From Jatrophihabitans sp. GAS493 (GTDB lineage: Bacteria > Actinomycetota > Actinomycetes > Mycobacteriales > Jatrophihabitantaceae): a stretch of DNA of 64,000 bases. A program made the translations under genes and the position numbers. Position 1 is the first letter of the stretch. Each line of letters opens with the position of its first letter. The stretch is from the NCBI RefSeq assembly GCF_900230215.1, contig NZ_LT907982.1:1488001-1552000 (forward strand), written 5' to 3'. Shown in pieces: positions 15,921 to 23,772 of this stretch. The notes beneath the pieces are model-generated. The model saw only the letters and a list, made by a program, of their open reading frames with translations. It made no database searches and had not been told where the DNA came from.

Positions 15921-16636
15921 GCAGTGAAACATTGGCGGTTGAGGCCGAACCGGGAGCCTTCACCTTCGACCCGGCGACCACGGCACTGGTCATCATCGAC
16001 ATGCAGCGCGACTTCGTCGAGCCGGGGGGGTTCGGCGAGACGCTGGGTAATGACGTCTCCGTGCTGCAGGCGGTCATCCCGCCACTGCAGCAGGTGCTGG
16101 CGCGTTCTCGTGAGATCGGCATGACGGTGATCCACACCCGTGAGGGGCACGTGCCGGACCTCTCCGACTGCCCGCCGGCCAAACTCTCGCGGGGAAAACC
16201 GTCCATGCGTATCGGTGATCCCGGGCCGAAGGGGCGGATTCTCATCCGCGGTGAGTACGGCCACGACATCGTCGACGAGCTCAAGCCGTTGCCGGAGGAG
16301 CTCATCATCGACAAGCCGGGGAAGGGGTCGTTCTACGCCACCGGGCTGCAGGACTTCCTTGTTTCTGAGGGAATCACCAGCCTGATCGTCACCGGCGTCA
16401 CGACTGAGGTCTGTGTTCACACGACGGTCCGGGAGGCCAATGACCGGGGCTACGAGTGCCTCGTCCTCTCCGACTGTGTCGGGTCCTACTTCGCCGACTT
16501 CCAGCAGGCCGGCCTCGCGATGTTCAGCGCCCAAGGCGGGATCTTCGGTTGGGTGGCGCCGTCAGCCAGCCTCCTCGACGTGCTCGCAACCGTACAAGAA
16601 GCGGCGCCGTCGTTGCCCGCCGCCGTCAACTCCTAA
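15917..16636 (+). CDS. Second isochorismatase-like hydrolase, candidate triuret hydrolase
   Basis: A paralogue of the preceding enzyme, 239 residues, with triad D28 (VIIDMQRDF), K133 ([10 protein letters not shown]) and C166 (TEVCVHTT). The two proteins share [17 protein letters not shown] and [12 protein letters not shown]. They differ around the substrate pocket: NKRWRS is replaced by [12 protein letters not shown], and [15 protein letters not shown] by [15 protein letters not shown]. Triuret hydrolase (TrtA) is a known homologue of biuret hydrolase that yields biuret after spontaneous decarboxylation. A coupled pair in front of an allophanate hydrolase fits a triuret-biuret-allophanate chain. 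That assignment is inference; it could also be a second biuretase or act on another ureido compound. The start is the ATG at 15917. Confidence 0.65.
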   Translation: MSSETLAVEAEPGAFTFDPATTALVIIDMQRDFVEPGGFGETLGNDVSVLQAVIPPLQQVLARSREIGMTVIHTREGHVPDLSDCPPAKLSRGKPSMRIGDPGPKGRILIRGEYGHDIVDELKPLPEELIIDKPGKGSFYATGLQDFLVSEGITSLIVTGVTTEVCVHTTVREANDRGYECLVLSDCVGSYFADFQQAGLAMFSAQGGIFGWVAPSASLLDVLATVQEAAPSLPAAVNS

Positions 16637-16666
16637 CCACCGCCAGCACACCATGAGGAGCCTGTC

Positions 16667-18265
16667 ATGACCACCACCGCGAGCAAGCCGGACACAGTCC
16701 AACCTGAACCTCTCAAACTTCCCTGGTGGTCCTCCGGGGAGACCAACGCCTTCTTCGGCCTGGGATTCAACATCCTGGTCAACGTCCTGGTGCTGAGCGG
16801 TCTCTGCATCGGCGTCATCAACATCTCCTCCAGCAAGGTGTACGGCACGATCCTGCCGGCGCTGGGCATCGAGCTGCTGGTCGGCAACGTGTACTACACC
16901 TACCTCGCGCGTCGGCTGGCCCGTAAGGAGAATCGCGACACCGTCACCGCGATGCCCTACGGCCCGAGCGTGCCGCACATGTTCATCGTCACGTTCCTGA
17001 TCATGCTGCCGGTCTTCCTGAAGACGAAGGACCCGCTGAAGGCGTGGGAGACCGGCCTGGCCTGGGCCTTCATCATCGGCGTCATCGTCATCATGGGCGC
17101 CTTCGTCGGGCCGTACGTACGTAAGTACACCCCGCGTGCGGCGATGCTCGGAACGCTGGCCGGTATCTCGCTGACTTTCATCTCCATGCGACCGGCCGCC
17201 CAGATGTGGAACACCGCCTGGGTTGCACTGCCGGTGCTGATCATCATCCTGGTCGGATTCTTCAGCAATATTAAGCTTCCCTTCGGCATTCCGGTCGGCT
17301 TGGCCGCACTGCTGGTGGGAACCGCGATCGGCTGGGCCGGCGGGATCATGTCGGTTCCGGACGTCACCGCCGCGGCCAAAGACATCGCCGTCGGCCTCCC
17401 CACCTTCCAGTTCCATATGCTCGGTCAGGGGCTGAGCAGTATCGGTCCACTGCTGGCTACCGCCATTCCCCTCGGCATCTACAACTTCACCGAGGGCATG
17501 ACCAACGTCGAGAGTGCTGCCGCGGCCGGTGACAAGTACAACCTGCGCAGCGTCCTGCTCGCCGACGGAATCGGGGCCATCGTCGGCTCGGCGCTCGGCT
17601 CGCCGTTCCCGCCGGCCGTCTACATCGGTCACCCGGGTTGGAAGAGCGCCGGCGGCCGCACGATGTACTCCCTCGCCAGTGGTATCGCGGTGGCGCTGCT
17701 GTGCTTCCTCGGTCTCTTCGGCCTGATCGGTGCGCTGCTACCGGTGCCGGCGATCGTGCCGATCCTGCTGTACATCGGGTTGCTCATCGGGGCCCAGGCG
17801 TTCAAGGCATCACCGCAGGCCCACTACGTCGCGGTGGTCATCGCCATCATCCCGAACATCGCCTCGTGGGCGCAGGGCCTCATCGACAATGCCTTGGGCG
17901 CGGCCGGAACGTCGGCGGCGAAGGTCGGTGAGACCGCCCTTGAACAGAACAGCGTCATCTACCACGGCTTGCTGATCCTGGGCAGCGGCGCGGTGCTCTG
18001 CGGCATGGTGCTGGGGGCGATCGTGGCCTTCATCATCGACCGCAACTTCATAGCCGCCACGATCTACTGCCTTGTCGCGGCCGGACTATCCTGTGTCGGC
18101 ATCATCAATGCGGAGACGGTCAAGTGGAACGCCAGTCCCGGGGTGACGCTCGGTTACATCTTCGCCGCCGTCGTCTGCATCGCCTTCGCGCTGACCAAGC
18201 CGACCCGCCGGGAGAAGGAAGCCGACGAGCTGCTCATGGACGCCGAGGAGGGTATTGCCGGATGA
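16667..18265 (+). CDS. NCS2-type (xanthine/uracil permease-like) transporter
   Basis: A polytopic membrane transporter of 532 residues with about 12-14 helices, resembling the nucleobase-cation symporter 2/AzgA group. Typical features include TAMPYGPSVPHMFIVT, FTEGMTNVESAAAAGDKYNLRSVLLADGIGAIVGSALGSPFPPAVYIGHPGWKSAGGR and a C-terminal tail rich in Lys/Glu. The NVESA...G...R segment is where NCS2 carriers bind substrate. Placed between the hydrolases and the allophanate enzymes, it most likely imports biuret, triuret or a similar flat ureido compound; the family otherwise carries purines and uracil. GAGGAG precedes the ATG at 16667. The stop overlaps the next start as ATGA. Confidence 0.85.
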   Translation: MTTTASKPDTVQPEPLKLPWWSSGETNAFFGLGFNILVNVLVLSGLCIGVINISSSKVYGTILPALGIELLVGNVYYTYLARRLARKENRDTVTAMPYGPSVPHMFIVTFLIMLPVFLKTKDPLKAWETGLAWAFIIGVIVIMGAFVGPYVRKYTPRAAMLGTLAGISLTFISMRPAAQMWNTAWVALPVLIIILVGFFSNIKLPFGIPVGLAALLVGTAIGWAGGIMSVPDVTAAAKDIAVGLPTFQFHMLGQGLSSIGPLLATAIPLGIYNFTEGMTNVESAAAAGDKYNLRSVLLADGIGAIVGSALGSPFPPAVYIGHPGWKSAGGRTMYSLASGIAVALLCFLGLFGLIGALLPVPAIVPILLYIGLLIGAQAFKASPQAHYVAVVIAIIPNIASWAQGLIDNALGAAGTSAAKVGETALEQNSVIYHGLLILGSGAVLCGMVLGAIVAFIIDRNFIAATIYCLVAAGLSCVGIINAETVKWNASPGVTLGYIFAAVVCIAFALTKPTRREKEADELLMDAEEGIAG

Positions 18266-18687
18266 GTCTGGACAGCGGCGAACTAGGTGCCCCGACGAGT
18301 GAGGTCGTCGCGTCGACCGTACTGGAGGCCTTCGCCTCCTACGAGAAGGCGTTGAGCGACCACGACGTCGAGACGATGAACGAGTTCTTCTCCGACAGCA
18401 CCGAGATCGTCCGCTTCGGCATCGCCGACGAGGAGTGGGGGGTGGAGCAGCTGCGGGCCTGGCGCGCGGCTGCTCCACCCGTCCCGGCCGGGCGCACGCT
18501 GGCCAGCACGCAGGTCCAGCTGGTCACCGACCGGTCGGCGGTGGTGACGACGCTCTTCCGCTACCCCGGACGGTCGCTGCTGGGGCGCCAGACTCAGGTC
18601 TGGGCCTGCCTCGGCGGGCCGGTCACGGACGCCTCCAGCTGGAGGATCGTCAATGCCCACGTCTCCGAGCGAGAGGAGCAGCGGTGA
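18262..18687 (+). CDS. AtzH-like (DUF3225, NTF2-fold) protein
   Basis: A small protein of 141 residues with the NTF2/SnoaL-like fold, matching DUF3225 proteins that accompany allophanate hydrolases. Visible pattern: FASYEKALSDHDVETMNEFFSDSTEIVRFGIADEEWGVEQLRAWRAA, then RTLASTQVQLVTDRSAVVTTLFRYPG and GRQTQVWACL.....WRIVNAHVSE. In cyanuric-acid degraders AtzH is encoded beside AtzE and AtzF, and a role in handling carboxylated urea intermediates has been proposed. Here no AtzE/AtzG pair is present. The start overlaps the transporter stop and its own stop overlaps the atzF start (GTGA), so stoichiometric co-translation is likely. Confidence 0.75.
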   Translation: MSLDSGELGAPTSEVVASTVLEAFASYEKALSDHDVETMNEFFSDSTEIVRFGIADEEWGVEQLRAWRAAAPPVPAGRTLASTQVQLVTDRSAVVTTLFRYPGRSLLGRQTQVWACLGGPVTDASSWRIVNAHVSEREEQR

Positions 18688-20423
18688 CCCTGCTGCGTCC
18701 GGCCAGCCCGCTCTCACCGGCCGAGGCGCTGGCCGCGGCGCGCCGACTCGAGGAGCCGGCCTTCATCAGTCTGGCCTCGGATGAACAGCTGGCCGACTTC
18801 GAGGCGGCGGCGGCCCTGGCATCGGCCGACTCGCCACTGGCCGGAATACTCTTTGCGGTAAAGGACAATATCGATGTGGCGGGCTTCGCGACCACCGCGG
18901 CCTGCCCGGCATTGAGCACCCCGGCCGGGGCCTCGGCCTTCGTTGTCGACCGGCTGATCGGCGCCGGTGCCGTGCCGATCGGCAAGACCAACATGGATCA
19001 GTTCGCCACGGGGCTGGTGGGGACGCGCACCCCCTACGGGGCGTGTCACAGTGTTGACTCGGTAGAGCACATCAGCGGCGGCAGCAGTTCGGGTAGTGCG
19101 ATTGCCGTCGCCGTCGGACTGGTGCCGCTGGCTCTGGGCACCGACACAGCCGGCAGTGGGCGCGTGCCGGCCGCCTTCAACGGGTTGGTCGGCATGAAAC
19201 CGAGCCGGGGGTTGGTGAGTGCGACCGGATTGCTGCCGGCCTCACCGTCGCTGGACTGCATCTCGACCTTCACCCGGAGCGTGGCCGATGCTCGGGCCGC
19301 CTTCGACGTCATCGTCGCCCCGGACCCGCTGGACCCGCGCTCCAGGCCGATGCCGCCGGTGGCGCCCCTGGGAATTGCCAAGAAAATGCAGGTGGTGGGC
19401 GTTCCGAGCGGCGCCCTGGACCTCGACGACGAGTATCGCGACGCCTGGGGTCTTGCCGTGCAGGACGTTTCGCGGCAGGTTGACGTGGTTCCGATCGACG
19501 TCTCCGCATTCCTCGAGACGGCACGGCTGCTCTACAACGGGCCGTTCGTAGCCGAGCGTCTCAGCGCCTTCGGCCACCACCTCGAGCCGGACGGCGATCA
19601 CCTGGACCCGGTGGTCCGCCGGATCGTGCTGGCCGCCCGCAGCCTCACTGCCACCGAGGTGTTCGACGGTCTGGAGCGCCTCGCTGAACTCTCCCGAGTG
19701 GCGCTAGCCGCCTTCGTCGGCGTCGACGCGGTGATGCTGCCGGTGACGCCGTTCCATCCGACGCTGGCCCAGGTGGCCGCCGACCCGATCGGGGTCAACT
19801 CACGCCTGGGCACCTATACGAACATGGTGAACCTCCTCGACCTCTGCGCGATCGCCCTCCCGGGCGGGCGACTGCCAAGCGGACTGCCCTTCGGCTACCA
19901 GTTGCTGGCCCCGACGTTCGCCGACCGTCCGCTGCTGGACCTGGCCGCCCGACTCAACGGCGAGGTCGTGGCGCCCAGCGGCGGTCACGGCACCGGAAGT
20001 CAGGATGGCGTCGCCGGTGGTGGCCCGCCAGCTCACTCGGCTCTGCTGGCGGTGAGCGGGGCCCATCTGAGCGGGCAGCCGCTGAACAGCGTGCTCATCC
20101 AGCTCGGTGGCCGGCTGCACTCGCGCACCCGGACCGCGCCGGGGTATCGGATGTACCGGGTGCCGGGACGGTTGCCGCGACCTGGGCTCGTCCTCACCGG
20201 CGATGGCCCGGCCGATGGGATTGAGCTGGAACTGTGGGAGATGCCCTATCAGGGGCTCGGGATGCTGCTGCCGTCGGTCGATCCGCCGCTCTCACTGGGA
20301 ACCGTGCTGCTGCGGGACGGGAGCAGCGTGGTCGGCTTCGTGGCGAACCCGGCCAATCTGACCGCCGAGGATGACATCTCGCACAACGGAGGCTGGCGTT
20401 CCTATCTTGATGGAGACGCCTGA
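18684..20423 (+). CDS. atzF: Allophanate hydrolase
   Basis: Splits allophanate (urea-1-carboxylate) into two CO2 and two NH3, the last step of biuret use. It has 579 residues from the GTG at 18684, which overlaps the previous stop; the longer frame back to 18435 is antisense-like sequence over the AtzH-like gene. The amidase-signature domain holds the Ser-cisSer-Lys triad K60 (FAVKDNID), S134 (SGGSSSGSA) and S158 (TDTAGSGR), with the spacings 74 and 24 that I remember for AtzF. A second domain (about 460-579: LLAVSGAHLSGQPLNSVL.., YRMYRVPGRLPRPGLV.., WEMPYQGLGMLL) is the allophanate-hydrolase C-terminal domain. No urea carboxylase is nearby, so the substrate should come from the hydrolases upstream. 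Confidence 0.93.
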   Translation: MTLLRPASPLSPAEALAAARRLEEPAFISLASDEQLADFEAAAALASADSPLAGILFAVKDNIDVAGFATTAACPALSTPAGASAFVVDRLIGAGAVPIGKTNMDQFATGLVGTRTPYGACHSVDSVEHISGGSSSGSAIAVAVGLVPLALGTDTAGSGRVPAAFNGLVGMKPSRGLVSATGLLPASPSLDCISTFTRSVADARAAFDVIVAPDPLDPRSRPMPPVAPLGIAKKMQVVGVPSGALDLDDEYRDAWGLAVQDVSRQVDVVPIDVSAFLETARLLYNGPFVAERLSAFGHHLEPDGDHLDPVVRRIVLAARSLTATEVFDGLERLAELSRVALAAFVGVDAVMLPVTPFHPTLAQVAADPIGVNSRLGTYTNMVNLLDLCAIALPGGRLPSGLPFGYQLLAPTFADRPLLDLAARLNGEVVAPSGGHGTGSQDGVAGGGPPAHSALLAVSGAHLSGQPLNSVLIQLGGRLHSRTRTAPGYRMYRVPGRLPRPGLVLTGDGPADGIELELWEMPYQGLGMLLPSVDPPLSLGTVLLRDGSSVVGFVANPANLTAEDDISHNGGWRSYLDGDA

Positions 20424-20507
20424 CCGGCCGACGAGGAGCCTGCCGGTTCGGTGGCCAGGGGGATCCTGCGGTGTGAAGGGTTTGAGCCTGAAGGGATCGG
20501 TGGCCCA

Positions 20508-20555
20508 GAAGATCCTGCAGTTTGCGGGGCATAGCCCCCAGTTCGCAGGATCTTC
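20508..20555. terminator. Nested hairpin downstream of atzF
   Basis: GAAGATCCTGC (20508-20518) pairs with GCAGGATCTTC (20545-20555), 11 bp. An inner GGGGC-ATA-GCCCC hairpin sits in the loop. It lies 84 nt after the atzF stop. A related GGATCCTGCGG occurs 47 nt upstream, so it may be a repeat-family element as well as a terminator. Confidence 0.55.
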
Positions 20556-20637
20556 GGGCGAGGTGGCGACGCTTGGTGCTTGGTGCTCGGTGTGCCGGGC
20601 CGTCGCAGAGAACTTGATCTGCGGATAGCCGTGGAAA

Positions 20638-20701
20638 TGTCAGAGGCCGCAGTGCCTACTTCGCGTCCAGTCGAAGCAGGCACCACGGCCTTGAACTGAC
20701 A
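20638..20701. repeat. 64-nt imperfect palindrome
   Basis: Four successive stem segments pair: TGTCAG with CTGACA, AGGCCG with CGGCCT, and GTGCCTaCTTCG with CGAAGcAGGCAC. They are interrupted by a symmetrical CA/CA internal loop and a TGAA bulge, with CGTCCAGT as terminal loop. It may be a bidirectional terminator for atzF and the sedolisin gene, or a REP-like element. Confidence 0.6.
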
Positions 20702-20924
20702 AGCGCGCTGGGCCCCGGACGCGAAGCGAGTAGGTGATCGAATCCCCTGATCCCGACCAATTTCTCGCGTCTAGTCACCTGCGCTGTACAGACTCGCCAC
20801 TCCCGAACGGCGGTTGATCGTCCCTCCCGAACGACAAGGAATATATTTCCTTGGAAACTATTGTCCGTCAAACCGAAACGGCATCCGGGATAAATATAGG
20901 CATTTGTCCAGCTTTACGGCAGGC

Positions 20925-22541
20925 CTAGGACCCCTCCAGTGACGCGAGCAGGGCCGTGCCATCGGGCACCCCGAGCCCTGTGCAGGCATCCCAACCGGCC
21001 GCGGCTGACCAGTCGCCGTTGTCTCCATCGGTGATGTCGCGGAAGCCGGGCGGCACCGTCTGGCTGCCGGAGCCGGCATAGAGCGCCTGGTTCAGCAGCC
21101 CGAAGCGGCGGCCGCTGGCCTGGGCCATCCGGGCCACCAGCCCGGCCCAGAGCGGCGCCACTGCGCTCGTACCGCCGATGACCATGTCATTGCCGTCGAC
21201 ACGTACCTGGTACCCGGTGCGCGGGTCAGCCACTGCGGCGACATCCGGCACTCCTCGGCCAGGGCGTCCCGACAGCAGCGGAACTCCGGCCGACTGCTGC
21301 CAGTCGGGCAGTGCGAACGTGTCGCTCACCCCGCCGCCGGTTGCCCCGCCCGAGCGGCCGTTGTTCCAGACCACCTCTGAACTGACCGCCGACGTCGCCA
21401 CATCGGCGTGAAGCGTCGTGCCGCCGCAGCCCAGCACATGTGGGCTCGAGGCCGGAAAATCAACATGGGGTTCGCCATCGGTCACGCCGGCGGCGTCGCT
21501 GCTGCCGTTGTCACCCGCTGCGGCCGTCACCGTCACGCCCAATGCCGCCGCATCGGCGAAGGCATCGTCCATCGCGGTGCGGGCTTGCTGGGTCCAGGCA
21601 TCTTCACTCTGTCCCCAACTGATACTCATCGCGACCGGGGTGGGACTGGCATGGGCCGCCTGGCTCACGGCGTCGATGAAACCCGCGTCAGTATTGGGTG
21701 CAAAATAAACCAGAATCTCCGCTGCCGGTGCCACCGCGCCCACGACTTCGATATCAAGTAGCACCTCCCCGTCGGCGCCGGTCGGGTCCTGCCCGGCCTC
21801 GTTGGTCGCGCCGTCAACGCTCACCGCAGTGACCTTCGGTGTCGCGAGGCCAAGCGAGGCGAAGTACACGTCGAGATCCTCCTCTCCGAATCCGCCGCCC
21901 AGTTCGATGATCGCGACGGACTGGCCGGATCCGTCGGTCGCTTCCGGAAATCTGTAGATCGCGGCGAGCTCGACCGGTGTGTAGCTGGTGGTGACCTGGG
22001 CCGCCGGCACGAATCGGAGGAGCGCCCTGGTCTGGGGACGATCGTCGAGACCGAGGACTGCAGTCACCACGCCGTCCAATGCGGCCGGAACGCTGAGCTC
22101 GCCGGTGCGATGCCGGTGAGTGGCCGTAGCGGCCGGCTCAGCGCCGGTGGTCGCCTGCTCCAACGTGGTTCCGAATACCCGGTCGAGCAGGGATGTGGTG
22201 CCTGCGATACGGACTCGACGGGATGCGGCGTGGGTCTGCAGGATCTGCACGCCGAGCGCGGACAGGGTGGAGGTGACCAGAGCCAGATCCGACTCGGATG
22301 CGCCATATTGCTCAGCGAACTCCTCCGGGGTGAGGTGTTGGTCGTAGTTGTCAGGCAGCGGGTTACTCCGACGAAGCACGAGCGTGACCTCGATCCGCGC
22401 GTCCGGATCGAGCGGCTCGACTGCGGTGATGTCTGCGGCCGGGCGGCGCGTGCTGCCTGGTAGGGGACGTAAATCTAGGGGTTCGGTAGCCGGTGATTCG
22501 TTCATGTCCTCAGGTGTACCCCGCAGTGCTGACACTTTCAC
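20925..22541 (-). CDS. Sedolisin (S53) protease of the kumamolisin type
   Basis: A serine-carboxyl peptidase of 538 residues. An N-terminal propeptide (about 40-185; LVLRRSNPLPDNYDQHLTPEEFAEQYG.., VRIAGTTSLLDRVFGT) is followed by the catalytic domain. Expected residues are E259 and D263 (DGEVLLDIEV), the oxyanion Asp D344 (AAAGDNGSSD) and the nucleophile S459 in GGTSAVAP. The calcium site is DITDGDNGDW at the C-terminus. Such enzymes are usually secreted and work at acid pH, yet no signal peptide is visible from either the GTG at 22541 or the better-looking ATG at 22505. It is convergent with atzF and is the last gene before the Tad locus resumes. Confidence 0.9.
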   Translation of the reverse strand: MKVSALRGTPEDMNESPATEPLDLRPLPGSTRRPAADITAVEPLDPDARIEVTLVLRRSNPLPDNYDQHLTPEEFAEQYGASESDLALVTSTLSALGVQILQTHAASRRVRIAGTTSLLDRVFGTTLEQATTGAEPAATATHRHRTGELSVPAALDGVVTAVLGLDDRPQTRALLRFVPAAQVTTSYTPVELAAIYRFPEATDGSGQSVAIIELGGGFGEEDLDVYFASLGLATPKVTAVSVDGATNEAGQDPTGADGEVLLDIEVVGAVAPAAEILVYFAPNTDAGFIDAVSQAAHASPTPVAMSISWGQSEDAWTQQARTAMDDAFADAAALGVTVTAAAGDNGSSDAAGVTDGEPHVDFPASSPHVLGCGGTTLHADVATSAVSSEVVWNNGRSGGATGGGVSDTFALPDWQQSAGVPLLSGRPGRGVPDVAAVADPRTGYQVRVDGNDMVIGGTSAVAPLWAGLVARMAQASGRRFGLLNQALYAGSGSQTVPPGFRDITDGDNGDWSAAAGWDACTGLGVPDGTALLASLEGS

Positions 22542-22632
22542 CAGCTCGCCGCTGGTCCACAGGGTCGGCGGCTATCCACAGGTGACCGCCGCCGGCCCCG
22601 CACCCCCGCCGGTTCGAGTTGGCTGAAGGCAT

Positions 22633-22678
22633 GGAGCGGGCGCCGTCGCCGTGGGTGGCTTTGGGCGGCGCCTGCTCC
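22633..22678 (+). promoter_or_regulatory. Hairpin in the pilin leader
   Basis: GGAGCGGGCGCCG (22633-22645) pairs with CGGCGCCTGCTCC (22666-22678), 13 positions with one mismatch and a 20-nt loop. It ends 33 nt before the pilin ATG, upstream of the Shine-Dalgarno stretch GGGGGAT. It may stabilise the 5' end of the pilin mRNA or end an upstream transcript. Confidence 0.45.
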
Positions 22679-22711
22679 ACCGATGACAGCCAATAGATAT
22701 AGGGGGATCCG

Positions 22712-22987
22712 ATGCGAATGTGGTCGAAGATGCTGAGCCGCTGGCGCGCTGCTGTTCGGTGCGTTGCCGCCCGACGCGTTGCTGGTGAGCGGGCTGACGC
22801 ATCGCGCGATGAGGGCTGGCCCGCGGTGGGATGGGCGAGTGGCGACGCCGGGATGACGACTGCGGAGTATGCCGTAGGCACGGTGGCGGCGGTGGCGTTC
22901 GCGGTCGTGCTTTACAAGGTGGTGACCAGTAGCGCGGTCGGCGATGCCCTGCGAGGTCTGGTCATCTCCGCGCTGCAGTCACTGTAG
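22712..22987 (+). CDS. Flp-type pilin (DUF4244)
   Basis: The small structural pilin of the Tad/Flp pilus, 91 residues. DAGMTTAEYAVGTVAAVAFAVVLYKVV is the DUF4244 signature: a short basic leader, a Gly before the processing site, an invariant Glu five residues into the mature part, and one hydrophobic helix. Prepilin peptidase cleavage after Gly would leave a short mature pilin, about 45 residues. The 47-residue leader is Arg/Ala-rich and longer than usual. In mycobacteria this gene directly follows tadC; here it lies 14.3 kb further on. A leader hairpin (22633-22678) and a trailing hairpin (23038-23064) flank it, as expected for a transcript made in excess over its assembly genes. Confidence 0.88.
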   Translation: MRMWSKMLSRWRAAVRCVAARRVAGERADASRDEGWPAVGWASGDAGMTTAEYAVGTVAAVAFAVVLYKVVTSSAVGDALRGLVISALQSL

Positions 22988-23445
22988 ATGTGGCCCGACA
23001 AATGTGGGCCGACGATCACGCCCGGGACATGCAACAACCCAGCGCCTCGGGGGGTGGCGCTGGGTCGCTGCTGTCTCGGGGGCGGCGCAGCGAAGAAGCC
23101 TCTCAAACTGCAGGCTCCCTCGAGTCATTCCCGACTCCGCTGGCTGATGTGCGCCGCCGGGGGACTTCGCACTCAGTCAGTGAGTCGGTTGACGATGCAG
23201 TCGGTCAGCATTGGGTGTCTGCCGGGCCGCTTCGCCGGGTGTGGAGATTGCTTGCGTCTTCGACACTAGGCACGCCGGGAAGGCAACTGCAACCAACTTT
23301 GGACAATCGACCAGGATTGAGGTCATTCCGCCTATGGATCGCCCGACCCCTGACATTGCGGCCATTTCGTCGGTGTAAAGAAAATGAGGATCGCGCCGGC
23401 CGGGTCGAGCAAAACTGGCTAAAAATAAAGGGCCGCGACGCAGGA
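22988..23445. other. Gap between pilin and TadE genes
   Basis: These 458 nt hold the pilin terminator-like hairpin (23038-23064) and otherwise no gene I can support. The open frame running from 22990 into the TadE gene has unlike composition and no family match. The last 150 nt are A/T-richer (GTAAAGAAAATGAGG, CTAAAAATAAAGG) and may carry a promoter for the TadE genes. Confidence 0.5.
23038..23064 (+). terminator. Hairpin after the pilin gene
   Basis: CCCAGCGCC (23038-23046) and GGCGCTGGG (23056-23064) form a perfect 9-bp stem with a 9-nt G-rich loop, 50 nt after the pilin stop. It probably works as a partial terminator or 3' stabiliser separating the abundant pilin mRNA from the TadE genes. 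Confidence 0.65.
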
Positions 23446-23772
23446 ATGGTCACCGCTGAAGTCGCGGTCGCCCTTCCGGTGATGCTGCTCCTGCTTGGCG
23501 TCGGGCTGGGCGGCATCAGCGTCGCTCAAGCCCAGGTCCAGGCGCAGGACGCAGCGAGGGAGGCGGCCCGCGCCGCCGCTCGCGGAGACTCGGAGATGGT
23601 CTCGGCGGCGGTCAGGTCGCTCGGTCCCGGGGCCGAGCTGCAGTTGAGCCGGTCGGCCGGGATCGTCTCAGCGCGGGTCACGCTCGCCTGCCATCCACTC
23701 TCGAACGTGCTGCCCTCGATCACCCTCGTCGCCAGCGCTGTCGCCGCAGACGAGCCGGAGATCGCGCCGTGA
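23446..23772 (+). CDS. TadE-like pseudopilin
   Basis: A minor pilin-like membrane protein of the Tad locus, 108 residues from the ATG at 23446. GMVTAEVAVALPVMLLLLGVGLGGISVAQAQVQAQDAAREAARAAARGD has the TadE pattern: Glu five residues after the processing Gly, a hydrophobic helix, then an AAREAARAAA helix. A Cys near the end (VTLACHPL) is also usual. The true start may lie upstream, because the processing Gly (DAG) precedes this ATG; the nearest in-frame candidate is a TTG at 23356 without a Shine-Dalgarno sequence. The stop overlaps the next start (GTGA). Confidence 0.8.
   Translation: MVTAEVAVALPVMLLLLGVGLGGISVAQAQVQAQDAAREAARAAARGDSEMVSAAVRSLGPGAELQLSRSAGIVSARVTLACHPLSNVLPSITLVASAVAADEPEIAP

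Larger units (their letters stand above)
20424..20924. other. Convergent intergenic region with two long hairpins
   Basis: These 501 nt between atzF and the sedolisin gene hold no convincing ORF. They contain two strong secondary-structure elements, listed separately at 20508-20555 and 20638-20701. A weaker AGGTGA/TCACCT pair lies at about 20731-20781. The last 80 nt are A/T-richer than the rest (AAGGAATATATTTCCTTG, GGGATAAATATAGG). A TCGAATCCCC stretch followed by CGACCA near 20737-20760 looks like a tRNA 3' end, but no matching 5' half exists. Confidence 0.6.

Noticed and set aside
20731-20762. tRNA-like 3' end (TCGAATCCCC...CGACCA)
   Set aside because: No complementary acceptor 5' strand, D-arm or anticodon arm could be found upstream, so neither an intact tRNA nor a clear attachment-site fragment is supported.
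8363-22711. The cargo inside the Tad locus as an integrated mobile element
   Set aside because: No integrase, transposase, terminal repeats or attachment site could be found. The split is real but a named element type is not supported.
22990-23445. Long N-terminal extension of the TadE gene
   Set aside because: Composition is unlike coding sequence around it, it crosses a strong hairpin, and TadE proteins start close to the processing site.
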